Program-made: the position numbers and the translations under genes
Source of the DNA: CAYMQB01 sp964392665
Lineage (GTDB): Bacteria; Hydrothermota; E44-bin80
Direction of reading: 5' to 3'
DNA: 46,339 bases
Assembly: GCA_964392665.1 (NCBI GenBank)
Contig: CAYMQB010000016.1
Coordinates: 1 to 46,339, forward strand
Notes under the pieces: model-generated
Seen by the model: only the letters and a program-made list of their open reading frames with translations
What the model was told of the DNA's origin: nothing
Database searches by the model: none
Shown: positions 17,701-24,287 of the stretch, piece after piece
Numbering within the stretch: the first letter of the stretch is position 1
Layout of the letters: the number at the start of each line of letters is the position of its first letter

Positions 17701-18196
17701 TGGTGGTGTAATAGAAGAAAAAAGGAAAACGAAGGACAAAAAAGGTGAAGATATGGCGTTTCTTACTCTTGCCGATCTTGACGGTTACTTTGATGCGGTT
17801 GTCTTTTCAAGTTTGTTCAAGAAGTGTTGGCAGGATTTGAGAATAGGAAACACTGTTATAATAAAGGGTCAGAAGAGCACAAACACGGGAAAAAAGGAAA
17901 GGGAAAGCATAGTAGCTTCAAAAATTTTAACAGTAGAAGATTTAAGAAAGAGTTTTATCAAGAGAATCGAGTTTCACCTTCCATATGGTTTTCTCGATGA
18001 GGAAATAAGTTTTGCTATCAAGGAAATAGTAGCATCCCATCCAGGGAAAAAGGATTTCTATTTATGTGTCAACAGTGGGAAGAGAGTAACTCGTTTGAAA
18101 TTGGAATCGAAGGTAGAAATATCAAAAAAATTGATCGAATCTTTGAAGGAAATCAACAGTAATTGTCATATTAAAATTGGAGGGAAACATATTTAG
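14759..18196 (+). CDS. dnaE: DNA polymerase III alpha subunit
   Basis: The replicative polymerase, 1145 aa, normal for DnaE1-type. The N-terminal PHP domain keeps its metal-binding residues: HLHVHT (His10, His12), ITDHGN (Asp43, His44), GMEAYI (Glu69), His90, SACLKGE and TNDVHY. It may therefore still have nuclease activity, as in bacteria whose polymerase proofreads through PHP. The catalytic PDVDIDF lies near 401-407; helix-hairpin-helix and beta-binding regions follow, and an OB-fold (about 975-1065, VVCGGVIEEKRKT) near the end. The start is a TTG overlapping the corC stop (TTGA), giving MKHARFVHLHVHT, which matches family N-termini. Translational coupling with an ion-homeostasis gene is unusual. 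Confidence 0.96.
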   Translation: MKHARFVHLHVHTDYSPLDGACKVKEILKKAAEFRMPALAITDHGNLFGVIKFYKEAHKIGIKPIIGMEAYITKQDLHKKPRGNKSDYNHLTLLASNEEGYRNLMKLSSISHLEGFYYRPRIDKKVLGECHKGLIGMSACLKGEIPQALIGDDYEAAKKVALFYKDLFGSQNFYLELIRIGLEQSDKANEGLIKLSKDIGISLVATNDVHYPMREDSEAHDVLLALQTKDSLQNKDRFKFESRELYFKSPEEMKEIFQDIPEAVENTIKIAERCNVDLKLEEKRIQLPKFELPKGYTSPYEYLSHLARKGLKRRVSTITPGIEEKLNYELNVIKDMGLCAYFLIIEDLIGFARHRKIRIGPGRGSAVGSLVLYSLGITNINPIEFGLLFERFLNPERVTMPDVDIDFCDRKREEVITYLLKKYGRDSVAQIITFNTLGAKGVLRDVGRVLGFPYDEVDKIAKLVPNALQITIDDAMRDNQFKKHIEAKKEYEKLISIAKRLEGLNRHPSIHASGVVITPGTLTDFVPLYKKSGEGSRVATQYDMKSVEEVGLLKIDILGLRTLSVIDDTLDLLSEKNVAVDIEKVPLDDKETYAMLQKGDTSGVFQLESSGMRKVVIDISPDKFSDIIASVALFRPGPIKYIEEFIQKKKGKSEVTFPHPLLENILKDTYGIMIYQEQVMQTASIIANFTLGEADVLRRAMGKKMLDEMDAKRQDFVEGAKKNHVNVRTAEKIFSIMIPFAGYGFNKSHAAGYAMLAYQTAYLKVHYPVEFLSATLSSVMDNSKKIRFFAEDCKKHGIEVSPPSINTSFAKFKPVNGKICFGLSAIKNVGEKAAVEIVKEREKSGIYKGLYDFVSRLNSDIVNKKAIEGLVKGGAFDCIETSRAKLVASIEKAIKAMSSLRKERASGQGNLFDSGNKSSVEEKLVNVKDWSKIRVLLNENEALGLYFSGHPYENYYDEVKSFTMYSSKNLGLVEDREEVVCGGVIEEKRKTKDKKGEDMAFLTLADLDGYFDAVVFSSLFKKCWQDLRIGNTVIIKGQKSTNTGKKERESIVASKILTVEDLRKSFIKRIEFHLPYGFLDEEISFAIKEIVASHPGKKDFYLCVNSGKRVTRLKLESKVEISKKLIESLKEINSNCHIKIGGKHI

Positions 18197-18989
18197 CTGC
18201 ATTCTATTTGGCATTCTTATAGTTTCGAATCCAGAAAACAATAACCTTGGTTTCGCTGATTTCCTTTACAGTAAGGGAGATTATTTTAGAGCAATTACGG
18301 AATATAAACGTTTCATATTTGTTTCGGCTGATACTGCAAATAAGTTTCGTGCAAGAAAACAAATCCTGAATTCTTACAAATGTGCAGGAAGATATGAGGA
18401 TGCTTTACTTTATCTTAATACTTTCAAAGACAGTGATTACAAAAATATGCAGAAAGGAAAAGTTTTCCTTTTGATGAACAGTACAGAAATGGCAAGAAAT
18501 CATTTCACGGAAATCAAATCTGATACATCGATACTGCTCATTGGTTGGTCTTACATTTTGGATAATGATTGGAAAAAGACCGTTTGTGTCCTTGATTCCT
18601 GTCATTGTTGCTCAGATATTATGGATGTTTCGAAGAAAATTGTTCAATACGCACATCTCGCAGATAAGAGAATTGAGACGAAAAGTGAGGTTGTCTCCGG
18701 ACTTTTTTCTATGCTGATTCCCGGAGCTGGAAGGTTTTATACAAAAAGAGCAGGGGATGGTTTATTCTCCTTTTTTACCGTTGCAATTCCAGGTGTTATC
18801 TCATATGTTTACTGGCAAAATGATAGAAAGAGAGCAGCAGCAATATCAATTGCTTTAACAAGTCTGTTTTATGTGGGAAACATATACGGGTCCGTAGTTT
18901 CTGCTCAAATATTCAATGAGGTTAGTAGAGAAGAATATATTCTTAAGGTTGAAAACGAGTTACGCATAAAAGATAGATTCACTAAATAG
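18177..18989 (+). CDS. TPR-containing membrane protein of unknown function
   Basis: A 270-aa protein that I cannot name. Residues 5-20 are hydrophobic and may be a signal or anchor. Residues 25-150 look like degenerate TPR helices (YSKGDYFRAITEYKRFIF, CAGRYEDALLYLNTF). Residues 178-245 contain the pattern SGLFSMLIPGAGRFYTKRAG followed by two hydrophobic helices, found in small membrane proteins annotated with DUF5683/TM2-like regions. The gene overlaps the end of dnaE by 20 nt. The TTG at 18177 is the only ordinary start codon before the hydrophobic segment, but a GGAGGG lies just after it, so an ATA at 18189 is also conceivable. An 18-bp gap separates it from the cold-shock gene. Confidence 0.65.
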   Translation: MEGNIFSCILFGILIVSNPENNNLGFADFLYSKGDYFRAITEYKRFIFVSADTANKFRARKQILNSYKCAGRYEDALLYLNTFKDSDYKNMQKGKVFLLMNSTEMARNHFTEIKSDTSILLIGWSYILDNDWKKTVCVLDSCHCCSDIMDVSKKIVQYAHLADKRIETKSEVVSGLFSMLIPGAGRFYTKRAGDGLFSFFTVAIPGVISYVYWQNDRKRAAAISIALTSLFYVGNIYGSVVSAQIFNEVSREEYILKVENELRIKDRFTK

Positions 18990-19006
18990 AAAGGAGGTGA
19001 GAAAAA

Positions 19007-19216
19007 ATGGCACACGGTACAGTAAAATGGTTCAACGAAAACAAAGGTTTTGGATTTATTCAACAGGAAGATGGTCCTGATGTTTTTGTTCATTTTTCAG
19101 AGATTCAGGGAGATGGATTCAAGACTCTTACTGAAGGTGATGAAGTGGAATTTGAGATCACTGAGGGCGATAAAGGTCCAAAGGCGACAAATGTCGTTAA
19201 GGCAAATAAGGAATAG
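19007..19216 (+). CDS. Cold-shock protein (first of a tandem pair)
   Basis: A 69-aa CspA-family single-stranded nucleic-acid-binding protein. RNP1 (KGFGFI) and RNP2 (VFVHFSEI) are intact. It starts with MAHGTVKWFNENKGFGFIQQ. The Shine-Dalgarno AAAGGAGGTGA is a near-perfect match to the 16S rRNA 3' end, implying very high expression. Such proteins melt RNA structures and often rise on cold shock or in growth. It lies 17 bp after the TPR gene and may also have its own promoter, which I could not identify. Confidence 0.95.
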   Translation: MAHGTVKWFNENKGFGFIQQEDGPDVFVHFSEIQGDGFKTLTEGDEVEFEITEGDKGPKATNVVKANKE

Positions 19217-19281
19217 TAATATTCCGCCTTACAGGTGAGCAAGTATCCACCAAATAAATCATAGAAAGGAGGTGAAAAGGT

Positions 19282-19491
19282 ATGGTGCATGGAACAGTAA
19301 AATGGTTTAACGAGAATAAAGGATACGGATTTCTTCAACAGGAAGATGGTCCTGATGTATTCGTTCATTTCTCAGAAATCCAGGGAGAAGGTTTTAGGAC
19401 ACTCAACGAAGGCGACCAGGTAGAATTTGAAATTACAGATGGCGAAAAAGGTCCAAAAGCGACGAATGTCGTAATACAAGATAAAACGTAG
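19282..19491 (+). CDS. Cold-shock protein (second of a tandem pair)
   Basis: A second 69-aa CspA-family protein, about 80% identical to its upstream neighbour, with conservative changes such as Phe15 to Tyr, Ile18 to Leu and Lys39 to Arg. RNP1 (KGYGFL) and RNP2 (VFVHFSEI) are kept. The duplicated unit includes the AAAGGAGGTGA ribosome site, so the tandem copy arose with its leader. The last five residues differ (VIQDKT against VKANKE). The 65-bp spacer has no obvious promoter, so both copies may be read from one transcript. Confidence 0.95.
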   Translation: MVHGTVKWFNENKGYGFLQQEDGPDVFVHFSEIQGEGFRTLNEGDQVEFEITDGEKGPKATNVVIQDKT

Positions 19492-19640
19492 TAAAGAGAA
19501 TATGGTATTAATTTCGGTGTTTTTACAGCACTCTTTGATTATAATAGAGGAGGGAAATAGTAGAATTTAATGGTATATAGACAGAAAACGATTTGAGCAA
19601 GAAAGATTCTGAATAAGTGTTTTTGTTTTAGATTATGCCT

Positions 19641-19734
19641 TTGTGGACGTTTCCAGAACGTTTTAGCGGAGTGGCATATTCAACACACGCTTTTTGGTCG
19701 GATTCATCTTTTGCACGGTTGGAGATGTCCACAA
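19641..19734 (+). ncRNA. Candidate structured RNA
   Basis: The arms TTGTGGACGTTTCCA (19641-19655) and TGGAGATGTCCACAA (19720-19734) can pair over 15 bp in RNA, with two G-U wobbles. The wobbles would be A-C mismatches on the other strand, pointing to plus-strand RNA. Inside, AGCG-GA-GTG (19665-19673) and CAC-A-CGCT can form a second hairpin. The sequence does not match the SRP, tmRNA, RNase P or 6S cores I know. A TATAAT at 19540-19545 lies upstream but lacks a good -35 box. It could be a small RNA or the 3' part of the csp transcript. Confidence 0.4.
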
Positions 19735-19805
19735 TTTCCTGTATTATTTGTAACAGATTTGGTTAAAGGAAGGGCAGAATGTGGGAATCTTTCCTGTATG
19801 AGTTG

Positions 19806-19831
19806 AAATCGGGGGCTTCTGTCCCCGATTT
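19806..19831 (+). terminator. Hairpin, probable terminator between csp and maf
   Basis: Arms AAATCGGGG (19806-19814) and CCCCGATTT (19823-19831) pair perfectly over 9 bp with an 8-nt loop. The T tract after the stem is short, so termination may be inefficient. It sits between the candidate RNA and the maf promoter. Confidence 0.55.
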
Positions 19832-19879
19832 TCACCATAGTTTCGAGTTTCCCTCATTTCCCCTGTATGGAATTTTCCC

Positions 19880-19907
19880 TTGACTTTGGTCGAAACTTTT
19901 GTATTAT
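19880..19907 (+). promoter_or_regulatory. Promoter giving a leaderless maf transcript
   Basis: TTGACT at 19880-19885, a 16-bp spacer, and TATTAT at 19902-19907. The expected start site (about 19914) coincides with the ATG at 19915, so the message would have essentially no leader. Confidence 0.65.
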
Positions 19908-19914
19908 AGATTCA

Positions 19915-20496
19915 ATGAGAAGATTGATACTTGCCTCTACATCACCAAGAAGGAGTGAAGCTCTAAAAAAATTAGATATACCTTTTATATCTGTTGCCAA
20001 CAATGTAGACGAGGGAGAAGAGACCAAAAATCTAAAAATGTATCCCGAAGACTTTGCAGTCTACCTGTCAAAAAGAAAAGCGGAAACGGTTTGCGAGAAA
20101 TATCCTCGGGACTTTGTTATGGGTATGGATACCATTGTAGCTTTAGACGGAGAAATCATTGGAAAGCCGAGAGATGACGAAGATGCTGTTGGAATGTTAT
20201 GGAAACTAAATGGAATATGGCATAGGGTTCTTACCGGGATAACCTTACTTAACAAGAAAATGTGTTATAAAGAGAGTAAATTAGTTAAAACGCATGTGAA
20301 ATTCAAGAGAAATAAGAAGAGATTCATTGTTGCATACGTGGAAAAAGGTGAATCACTTGATAAGGCAGGAGGCTATGGTATCCAGTCAGAAGGGAAATCA
20401 CTCGTGGAAAAGATAAACGGTGATTACTCTAATGTTGTTGGTTTTCCTGAAGGAACAGTCCTGGAAATGTTGAAGAAAGTAGAGATTGTTGAATAG
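19915..20496 (+). CDS. maf: Maf family nucleotide pyrophosphatase
   Basis: A 193-aa Maf/YhdE-type enzyme that hydrolyses non-canonical or particular nucleoside triphosphates, limiting their incorporation. The family marks are clear: LASTSPRR at the N-terminus, GMDTIVALDG, GKPRDDEDA, and DKAGGYGIQSEG with KINGDYSNVVGFP near the C-terminus. I use the ATG at 19915 because the protein then begins MRRLILASTSPRR as in the family. An ATG at 19867 is also in frame, but it lies upstream of the promoter elements, so it should not be transcribed from them. About 110 bp separate it from yjbQ. Confidence 0.94.
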   Translation: MRRLILASTSPRRSEALKKLDIPFISVANNVDEGEETKNLKMYPEDFAVYLSKRKAETVCEKYPRDFVMGMDTIVALDGEIIGKPRDDEDAVGMLWKLNGIWHRVLTGITLLNKKMCYKESKLVKTHVKFKRNKKRFIVAYVEKGESLDKAGGYGIQSEGKSLVEKINGDYSNVVGFPEGTVLEMLKKVEIVE

Positions 20497-20557
20497 AAAT
20501 ATATTTACAGCAGAAGAAAATGGGAATTACGAAAGTCACAACAAGAATGTAGTAAGC

Positions 20558-20590
20558 AATTTCTGAATTTCTAATTTCCTGATTTCGGAA
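20558..20590. repeat. AATTTC-rich intergenic repeat
   Basis: Runs of AATTTC units (CAATTTCTGAATTTCTAATTTCC and on to GATTTCGG in 20558-20588) between maf and yjbQ. Same composition as the tracts at 7060, 22107, 26984, 30135 and 46056. Confidence 0.5.
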
Positions 20591-20605
20591 GTAAAGGACG
20601 GTCAT

Positions 20606-21037
20606 ATGACAATAAAAACAAAAAGCATTGAAAAGAATACGAAAGGTTTTTCAGATGTAATCGATATAACAAATGATGTTGCATCATTTGTCGAACAATG
20701 CAAAATGAAAAATGGCTCTGCAACCGTATTTGTCCCCGGTTCAACAGGTGCTGTTACAACAGTGGAGTTTGAGCCGGGATTAAAGAAAGATGTCCCCGAA
20801 TTTGTTGAAAAGATACTTCCGCAAAATGCGAAATACCACCATAATGATACTTGGCACGATGGAAATGGGTTCTCACATATGAGAGCGGCACTTTATGGGC
20901 CTTCTTTGACTGTTCCATTTGACAACGGAAAATTAATGCTGGGCACCTGGCAGCAAATTGTTCTTCTCGACTTCGATGCAAGACCAAGAAAAAGACATAT
21001 TGTAATTCAATTAATGGGTGAAAAATATGAAGTTTAA
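20606..21037 (+). CDS. yjbQ: YjbQ family protein (UPF0047)
   Basis: A 143-aa member of the YjbQ/UPF0047 family, a single-domain protein of usual length. The conserved stretch reads YHHNDTWHDGNGFSHMRAAL, then GPSLTVPF, LMLGTWQQI and DFDARPRKR, with the His and Glu residues typical of the metal site. Some family members have weak thiamine-phosphate synthase activity, but the true role is not settled. The end overlaps the mtnA region, with the mtnA ATG 8 nt inside this gene. An AAAGGA site precedes the ATG. Confidence 0.92.
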   Translation: MTIKTKSIEKNTKGFSDVIDITNDVASFVEQCKMKNGSATVFVPGSTGAVTTVEFEPGLKKDVPEFVEKILPQNAKYHHNDTWHDGNGFSHMRAALYGPSLTVPFDNGKLMLGTWQQIVLLDFDARPRKRHIVIQLMGEKYEV

Positions 21038-22064
21038 GACAATTGAATGGGAAAATAATTCCATCAGGATTCTTGATCAGACCAGACTCCCTCAAAAGGA
21101 GGTATACTTAATAGTCAAATCGGTCAGAAAACTTGCAGACAGTATAATTAATCTTTCAATAAGAGGAGCACCGGCAATTGGCGTGGCGGCTGCTTACGGC
21201 GTCGCACTCTCCTCCTTGCATTCAGGGAAATTTGACATTATAAAAGCGCAGGATAAAATATTGAAAGATATCGAGGTGTTGAGGAAAACACGTCCTACTG
21301 CAGTAAACTTGTTCTGGGCTCTTGACAGGATGAAAAAAACTGTTGAAGATTATAAGGGAAAAGATGCGGAAAGACTCCACTACATCCTTCTCGAGAAGGC
21401 AAAAAAAATCCACGAGGATGACAAAAAACTGTGTAGAAAAATAGGAGAAAATGGTGTAAAGCTTATTCCTCAAAATGCTCGCATCTTAACTCACTGTAAT
21501 GCTGGGGCGCTTGCAACGGGAGGTTGGGGGACAGCACTTGGGGTAATCTATGCCGCAAAGAAGAAAGGTAGGAAATTACACGTTTACGTTGGGGAGACAC
21601 GCCCTCTATTGCAAGGGGCACGACTGACGACCTGGGAACTTCAGAAAAACGGGATTTCTGTAACACTTGTGGTGGACAGTGCAAGGGCAGCACTTCTGAA
21701 AAACAAAAAAATAGATATCATCCTTGTAGGTGCAGATAGAATAGCAGCAAATGGTGACACTGCAAATAAGATTGGAACCTATCCGCTTGCACTTCTTGCC
21801 AGGGAACATAAGGTTGGTTTCTATGTTGCTGCGCCTTCAACCACATTTGACCTTTCCATAAAAACAGGAGCGGAGATCCCCATAGAAGAGAGGGGTGCAG
21901 ATGAGGTTCGAACCATCTCTAAGTTTTTGATAACACCCTCATTCGCTAATGTCTACAATCCTGCGTTTGACATCACCCCCAATGAACTCATTAGTGGGAT
22001 AATAACCGATAAGAGGGTGCTAAGAAAACCTTTCAGTAGAAGTATAAGGAAATATTTAGCCTGA
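21027..22064 (+). CDS. mtnA: S-methyl-5-thioribose-1-phosphate isomerase
   Basis: A 345-aa enzyme of the methionine salvage pathway that turns methylthioribose-1-phosphate into methylthioribulose-1-phosphate. The catalytic Cys is in HCNAGALATGG (about 156) and the catalytic Asp in GADRIAANGDTANKIGTY (about 236). The substrate loops SIRGAPAIGVAAAYG and TRPLLQGARLTTWEL are also present. I start at the ATG at 21027 because a GGGTG element is 7 nt upstream; a GTG at 21018 would add three residues. Overlap with yjbQ suggests coupled expression. No other methionine-salvage gene is in the window, so it may act in a partial or alternative route. Confidence 0.95.
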   Translation: MKFKTIEWENNSIRILDQTRLPQKEVYLIVKSVRKLADSIINLSIRGAPAIGVAAAYGVALSSLHSGKFDIIKAQDKILKDIEVLRKTRPTAVNLFWALDRMKKTVEDYKGKDAERLHYILLEKAKKIHEDDKKLCRKIGENGVKLIPQNARILTHCNAGALATGGWGTALGVIYAAKKKGRKLHVYVGETRPLLQGARLTTWELQKNGISVTLVVDSARAALLKNKKIDIILVGADRIAANGDTANKIGTYPLALLAREHKVGFYVAAPSTTFDLSIKTGAEIPIEERGADEVRTISKFLITPSFANVYNPAFDITPNELISGIITDKRVLRKPFSRSIRKYLA

Positions 22065-22084
22065 GATGGAATTGAAGGTTTAAA

Positions 22085-23485
22085 ATGGAAACTAAGCGTA
22101 ATGGATGGAAATTCATAATTCCGAAATTCTGCAATTCCCTAATTTTGTGTCTTGTTTTTTTATGGGAAATATGTTATGCCGTTGAGGGAATGTATGTGGA
22201 TATACCATACCCAATAACTCCACCTGGTGACTTATCGAAGGGCATTGAAGAATGGGAATATCGGAAGCCTGCTGCTTACTTTCTGCCTGTTTTTTTGATA
22301 AACGCAAGCATCGATAAAAACAAGAAATATGATGCCAAAGTAACTACGGGTTTCAAATATGCTCAACTCAAGCAGAGGCTACAATTAGTGAGAAATGACA
22401 TTTCACTATTTGACAATGCACATTGTGATTGTGTGAATAGTGCAATTCATCTTAACGAAGATTCTCTTTTCTTAGGATATAGAAATTCCAGGTGGTTAAG
22501 CTTTAAAAAAGAGATAGTCGACTTTAACTCGTACTTTGTAATTGATTCAAGGGATTACATAATGGAGATTGCATCGGGGGTGAAGTATTTTGAAGGTGAA
22601 AATGAATTTGTGATTTCGTCCAGCATTCACAGTCTATATGGATATGGGAATATGCTTTCTTTTCAATTGGAGTATTTGCACTCTCCTTTTTTTGAAGATA
22701 GAAACAGGATAGTTCATTCGGAATTTAGGGATCGCTTTGTCTATAGAGATTATTTGTTCTTCATTCCGGGCATTGGAGCCGATTTGCTATCGCAAACGTT
22801 TTTTTCACCTTTTATAAGAATAATTTATCTTGTAAATAAAAACCTCTCTGTTGATTGGGAGGTTAACGGAAGTTCAGCAGAGGTTGATTTTTATAGTTAC
22901 TATAAACTTCCTTATTCTACGTTTCCTGAGTCACTCAGTGTTCCAATGAATTCATTTAAAAGCGTTTTAGAGATTGAAATATTCGTGGACTCGACTCTTT
23001 TTATGAAATTGAATACGTCTGCACGGAAGACGCAGTCCCCTATGACAACCGTGGAGGAAGGAAGATATGGACTCGCTTATCAGAACCTGGATACAACAAT
23101 TTCATTTATTGATGTTGCCTTCGAATTCAAAGCGAGTGCATTAATGATTACACTCAATCCGAAGATGCTTCTTAGCTTCACTCCATTCTACGAAAAAACC
23201 CTATCGTATTACCCGACTTATAGATTATCAGGGGATATAGTTGTTGGTTCCACTGAAAAAGTTTCGTTGACTGGTAATGTTCAGTATGCCGGGGAAATTT
23301 ATGATGGAAAGGGGATGGAAATTGAACCATACTTTATAGTATCCTCTTTGTTAAATTTTAAAATAACGGCAAATTTTGCACTTAATGCAGGCATTTTAAA
23401 TATTAATGATAACAAACAACGTTTCATTGGAAATGTTAATTTTAGTGGAAGAACGGTTAAGTCGGGGATTAGATTGAGTTTTTGA
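22085..23485 (+). CDS. Probable outer-membrane beta-barrel protein
   Basis: A 466-aa protein that I do not recognise. A signal peptide (about 10-33, NSLILCLVFLWEICYA) precedes a region rich in alternating hydrophobic residues and aromatic girdle residues, with many predicted short strands (for example FVISSSIHSLYGYGNMLSFQ and VNFSGRTVKSGIRLSF). The protein ends in Phe, a common mark of outer-membrane barrels recognised by BamA. That combination suggests a barrel in the outer membrane. The first codons (22107-22146) are encoded by AATTCC/AATTTC-like sequence resembling the repeats elsewhere. It follows mtnA by 20 bp, with a GAAGG site before the ATG. Confidence 0.6.
   Translation: METKRNGWKFIIPKFCNSLILCLVFLWEICYAVEGMYVDIPYPITPPGDLSKGIEEWEYRKPAAYFLPVFLINASIDKNKKYDAKVTTGFKYAQLKQRLQLVRNDISLFDNAHCDCVNSAIHLNEDSLFLGYRNSRWLSFKKEIVDFNSYFVIDSRDYIMEIASGVKYFEGENEFVISSSIHSLYGYGNMLSFQLEYLHSPFFEDRNRIVHSEFRDRFVYRDYLFFIPGIGADLLSQTFFSPFIRIIYLVNKNLSVDWEVNGSSAEVDFYSYYKLPYSTFPESLSVPMNSFKSVLEIEIFVDSTLFMKLNTSARKTQSPMTTVEEGRYGLAYQNLDTTISFIDVAFEFKASALMITLNPKMLLSFTPFYEKTLSYYPTYRLSGDIVVGSTEKVSLTGNVQYAGEIYDGKGMEIEPYFIVSSLLNFKITANFALNAGILNINDNKQRFIGNVNFSGRTVKSGIRLSF
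22107..22146. repeat. AATTCC/AATTTC-type tract within the start of a coding region
   Basis: GGAAATTCATAATTCCGAAA and the following AATTCCCTAATTTT units lie in the codons before and at the start of the signal peptide of the barrel gene. They resemble the intergenic tract at 20558-20590. Confidence 0.4.
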
Positions 23486-23509
23486 ACAAAAAGATTACAG
23501 TTTGATAAT
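23482..23509 (+). promoter_or_regulatory. Possible promoter of the comEA-like gene
   Basis: TTGAAC at 23482-23487, 16 bp, and GATAAT at 23504-23509, with a start site about 20 nt before the ATG at 23536. The fit is moderate. Confidence 0.35.
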
Positions 23510-23535
23510 GCGGAAGACCTTAAAAAATTAGTGAA

Positions 23536-23970
23536 ATGAAAATATTTACCCCGGAGGAAAGATTTATTATACTTTTCCTGATTTTTTCAATTGTTCTTGG
23601 TAGTTCCTTATATCTTTATAAAATTAACCATCCGTCATTTGCACCAGCATACATCATCGAGGATTTTCAGAGGAAGGTTAACCAAGGTAACTTAAATGGA
23701 GAAGTAGTTAATTACAACCTTCCTGTTCCGGAACAGAAAGAACAGGAAGTTTGGAAGAAAAAAGAAACTCCAAAATCCAAGATAAATATAAATACTGCCA
23801 ATCTCCGTAAACTGATGCAGCTCCCGGGCATCGGTCCATCCTATGCCAAAAAAATACTCGAATACAGAAAGAAATACAACGGTTTTAGAAAAATATCGGA
23901 TATAAAGAAGATTAGAGGTATAGGGGAAAAGAAATTCGAGACGATGAAGGATTACATAACCACAAAGTAG
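23536..23970 (+). CDS. ComEA-like helix-hairpin-helix protein
   Basis: A 144-aa protein with one N-terminal membrane helix (about 10-28) and a C-terminal ComEA-type double helix-hairpin-helix: ININTANLRKLMQLPGIGPS (about 83-102), then AKKILEYRKKYNGF and DIKKIRGIGEKKFETMKDYI. The family binds DNA without sequence preference and helps take up DNA in natural transformation. Membrane anchoring fits a periplasmic DNA receptor. No ComEC or pilus genes are nearby, so a competence role is inferred from the family only. Confidence 0.85.
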   Translation: MKIFTPEERFIILFLIFSIVLGSSLYLYKINHPSFAPAYIIEDFQRKVNQGNLNGEVVNYNLPVPEQKEQEVWKKKETPKSKININTANLRKLMQLPGIGPSYAKKILEYRKKYNGFRKISDIKKIRGIGEKKFETMKDYITTK

Positions 23971-23986
23971 CGGTGAAATTCCATCC

Positions 23987-24015
23987 ATGCCTACCGTTGC
24001 CTACCGGGACAGGCT
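23987..24015. repeat. Short GC-rich repeat with two TGCCTACCG units
   Basis: Two direct TGCCTACCG copies (23988-23996 and 23998-24006) followed by GGACAGGCT. The base composition is unlike its AT-rich surroundings. This resembles the short TGCCTACCG/CCGGTAGGCA repeats I associate with genomes of several candidate phyla, but I cannot count copies here. Confidence 0.4.
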
Positions 24016-24077
24016 GAAAAATAGAAATTGTGCTCTGGTGTTCTTGGGTTGCTTTTGCAGTTTGAACGACTAAATCT

Positions 24078-24287
24078 TTAGGGTGAAAGGTATCCCTCAT
24101 TTACAGATTCTTTTATAAGATTTTTAGCATATTTCCACAGCGTCTCCGAGCCTTGTTTTATATGCTTATTCCTGTCAATAACCATAGCACTTTTTACTCC
24201 GTGCTTTTTCCAGGCAAAACCCTTTGTGTAATAGTTATGGAGCAATGGTTGGAGTCTATCAAGAGAGGCTGCGAAGTTCAGTATTAT
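24078..24287 (-). pseudogene. Out-of-frame C-terminal continuation of the nucleotidyltransferase gene
   Basis: A 69-codon open frame that overlaps the 3' end of the next entry in another frame and begins directly after a stop. It has no ordinary start codon until a TTG 14 codons in. The translation looks like real protein (LDRLQPLLHNYYTKGFAWKK, then SAMVIDRNKHIKQGSETLWK, YAKNLIKESVNEGYLSP) of HEPN-like helical character. Removing one T at the upstream stop (TCTTGA, 24259-24262) would fuse the two into a single protein of about 350 residues. So I read it as a recent frameshift, though a sequencing error or programmed shift is possible. Confidence 0.5.

Noticed and set aside
19867..19914. N-terminal extension of Maf
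   Set aside because: It would be encoded upstream of the promoter boxes, and family members start at LASTSPRR-type sequence.
23971..24258. tRNA or CRISPR search in the intergenic region after comEA
   Set aside because: No cloverleaf, T-loop sequence or regularly spaced repeats could be seen; only the TGCCTACCG doublet and the out-of-frame coding fragment.
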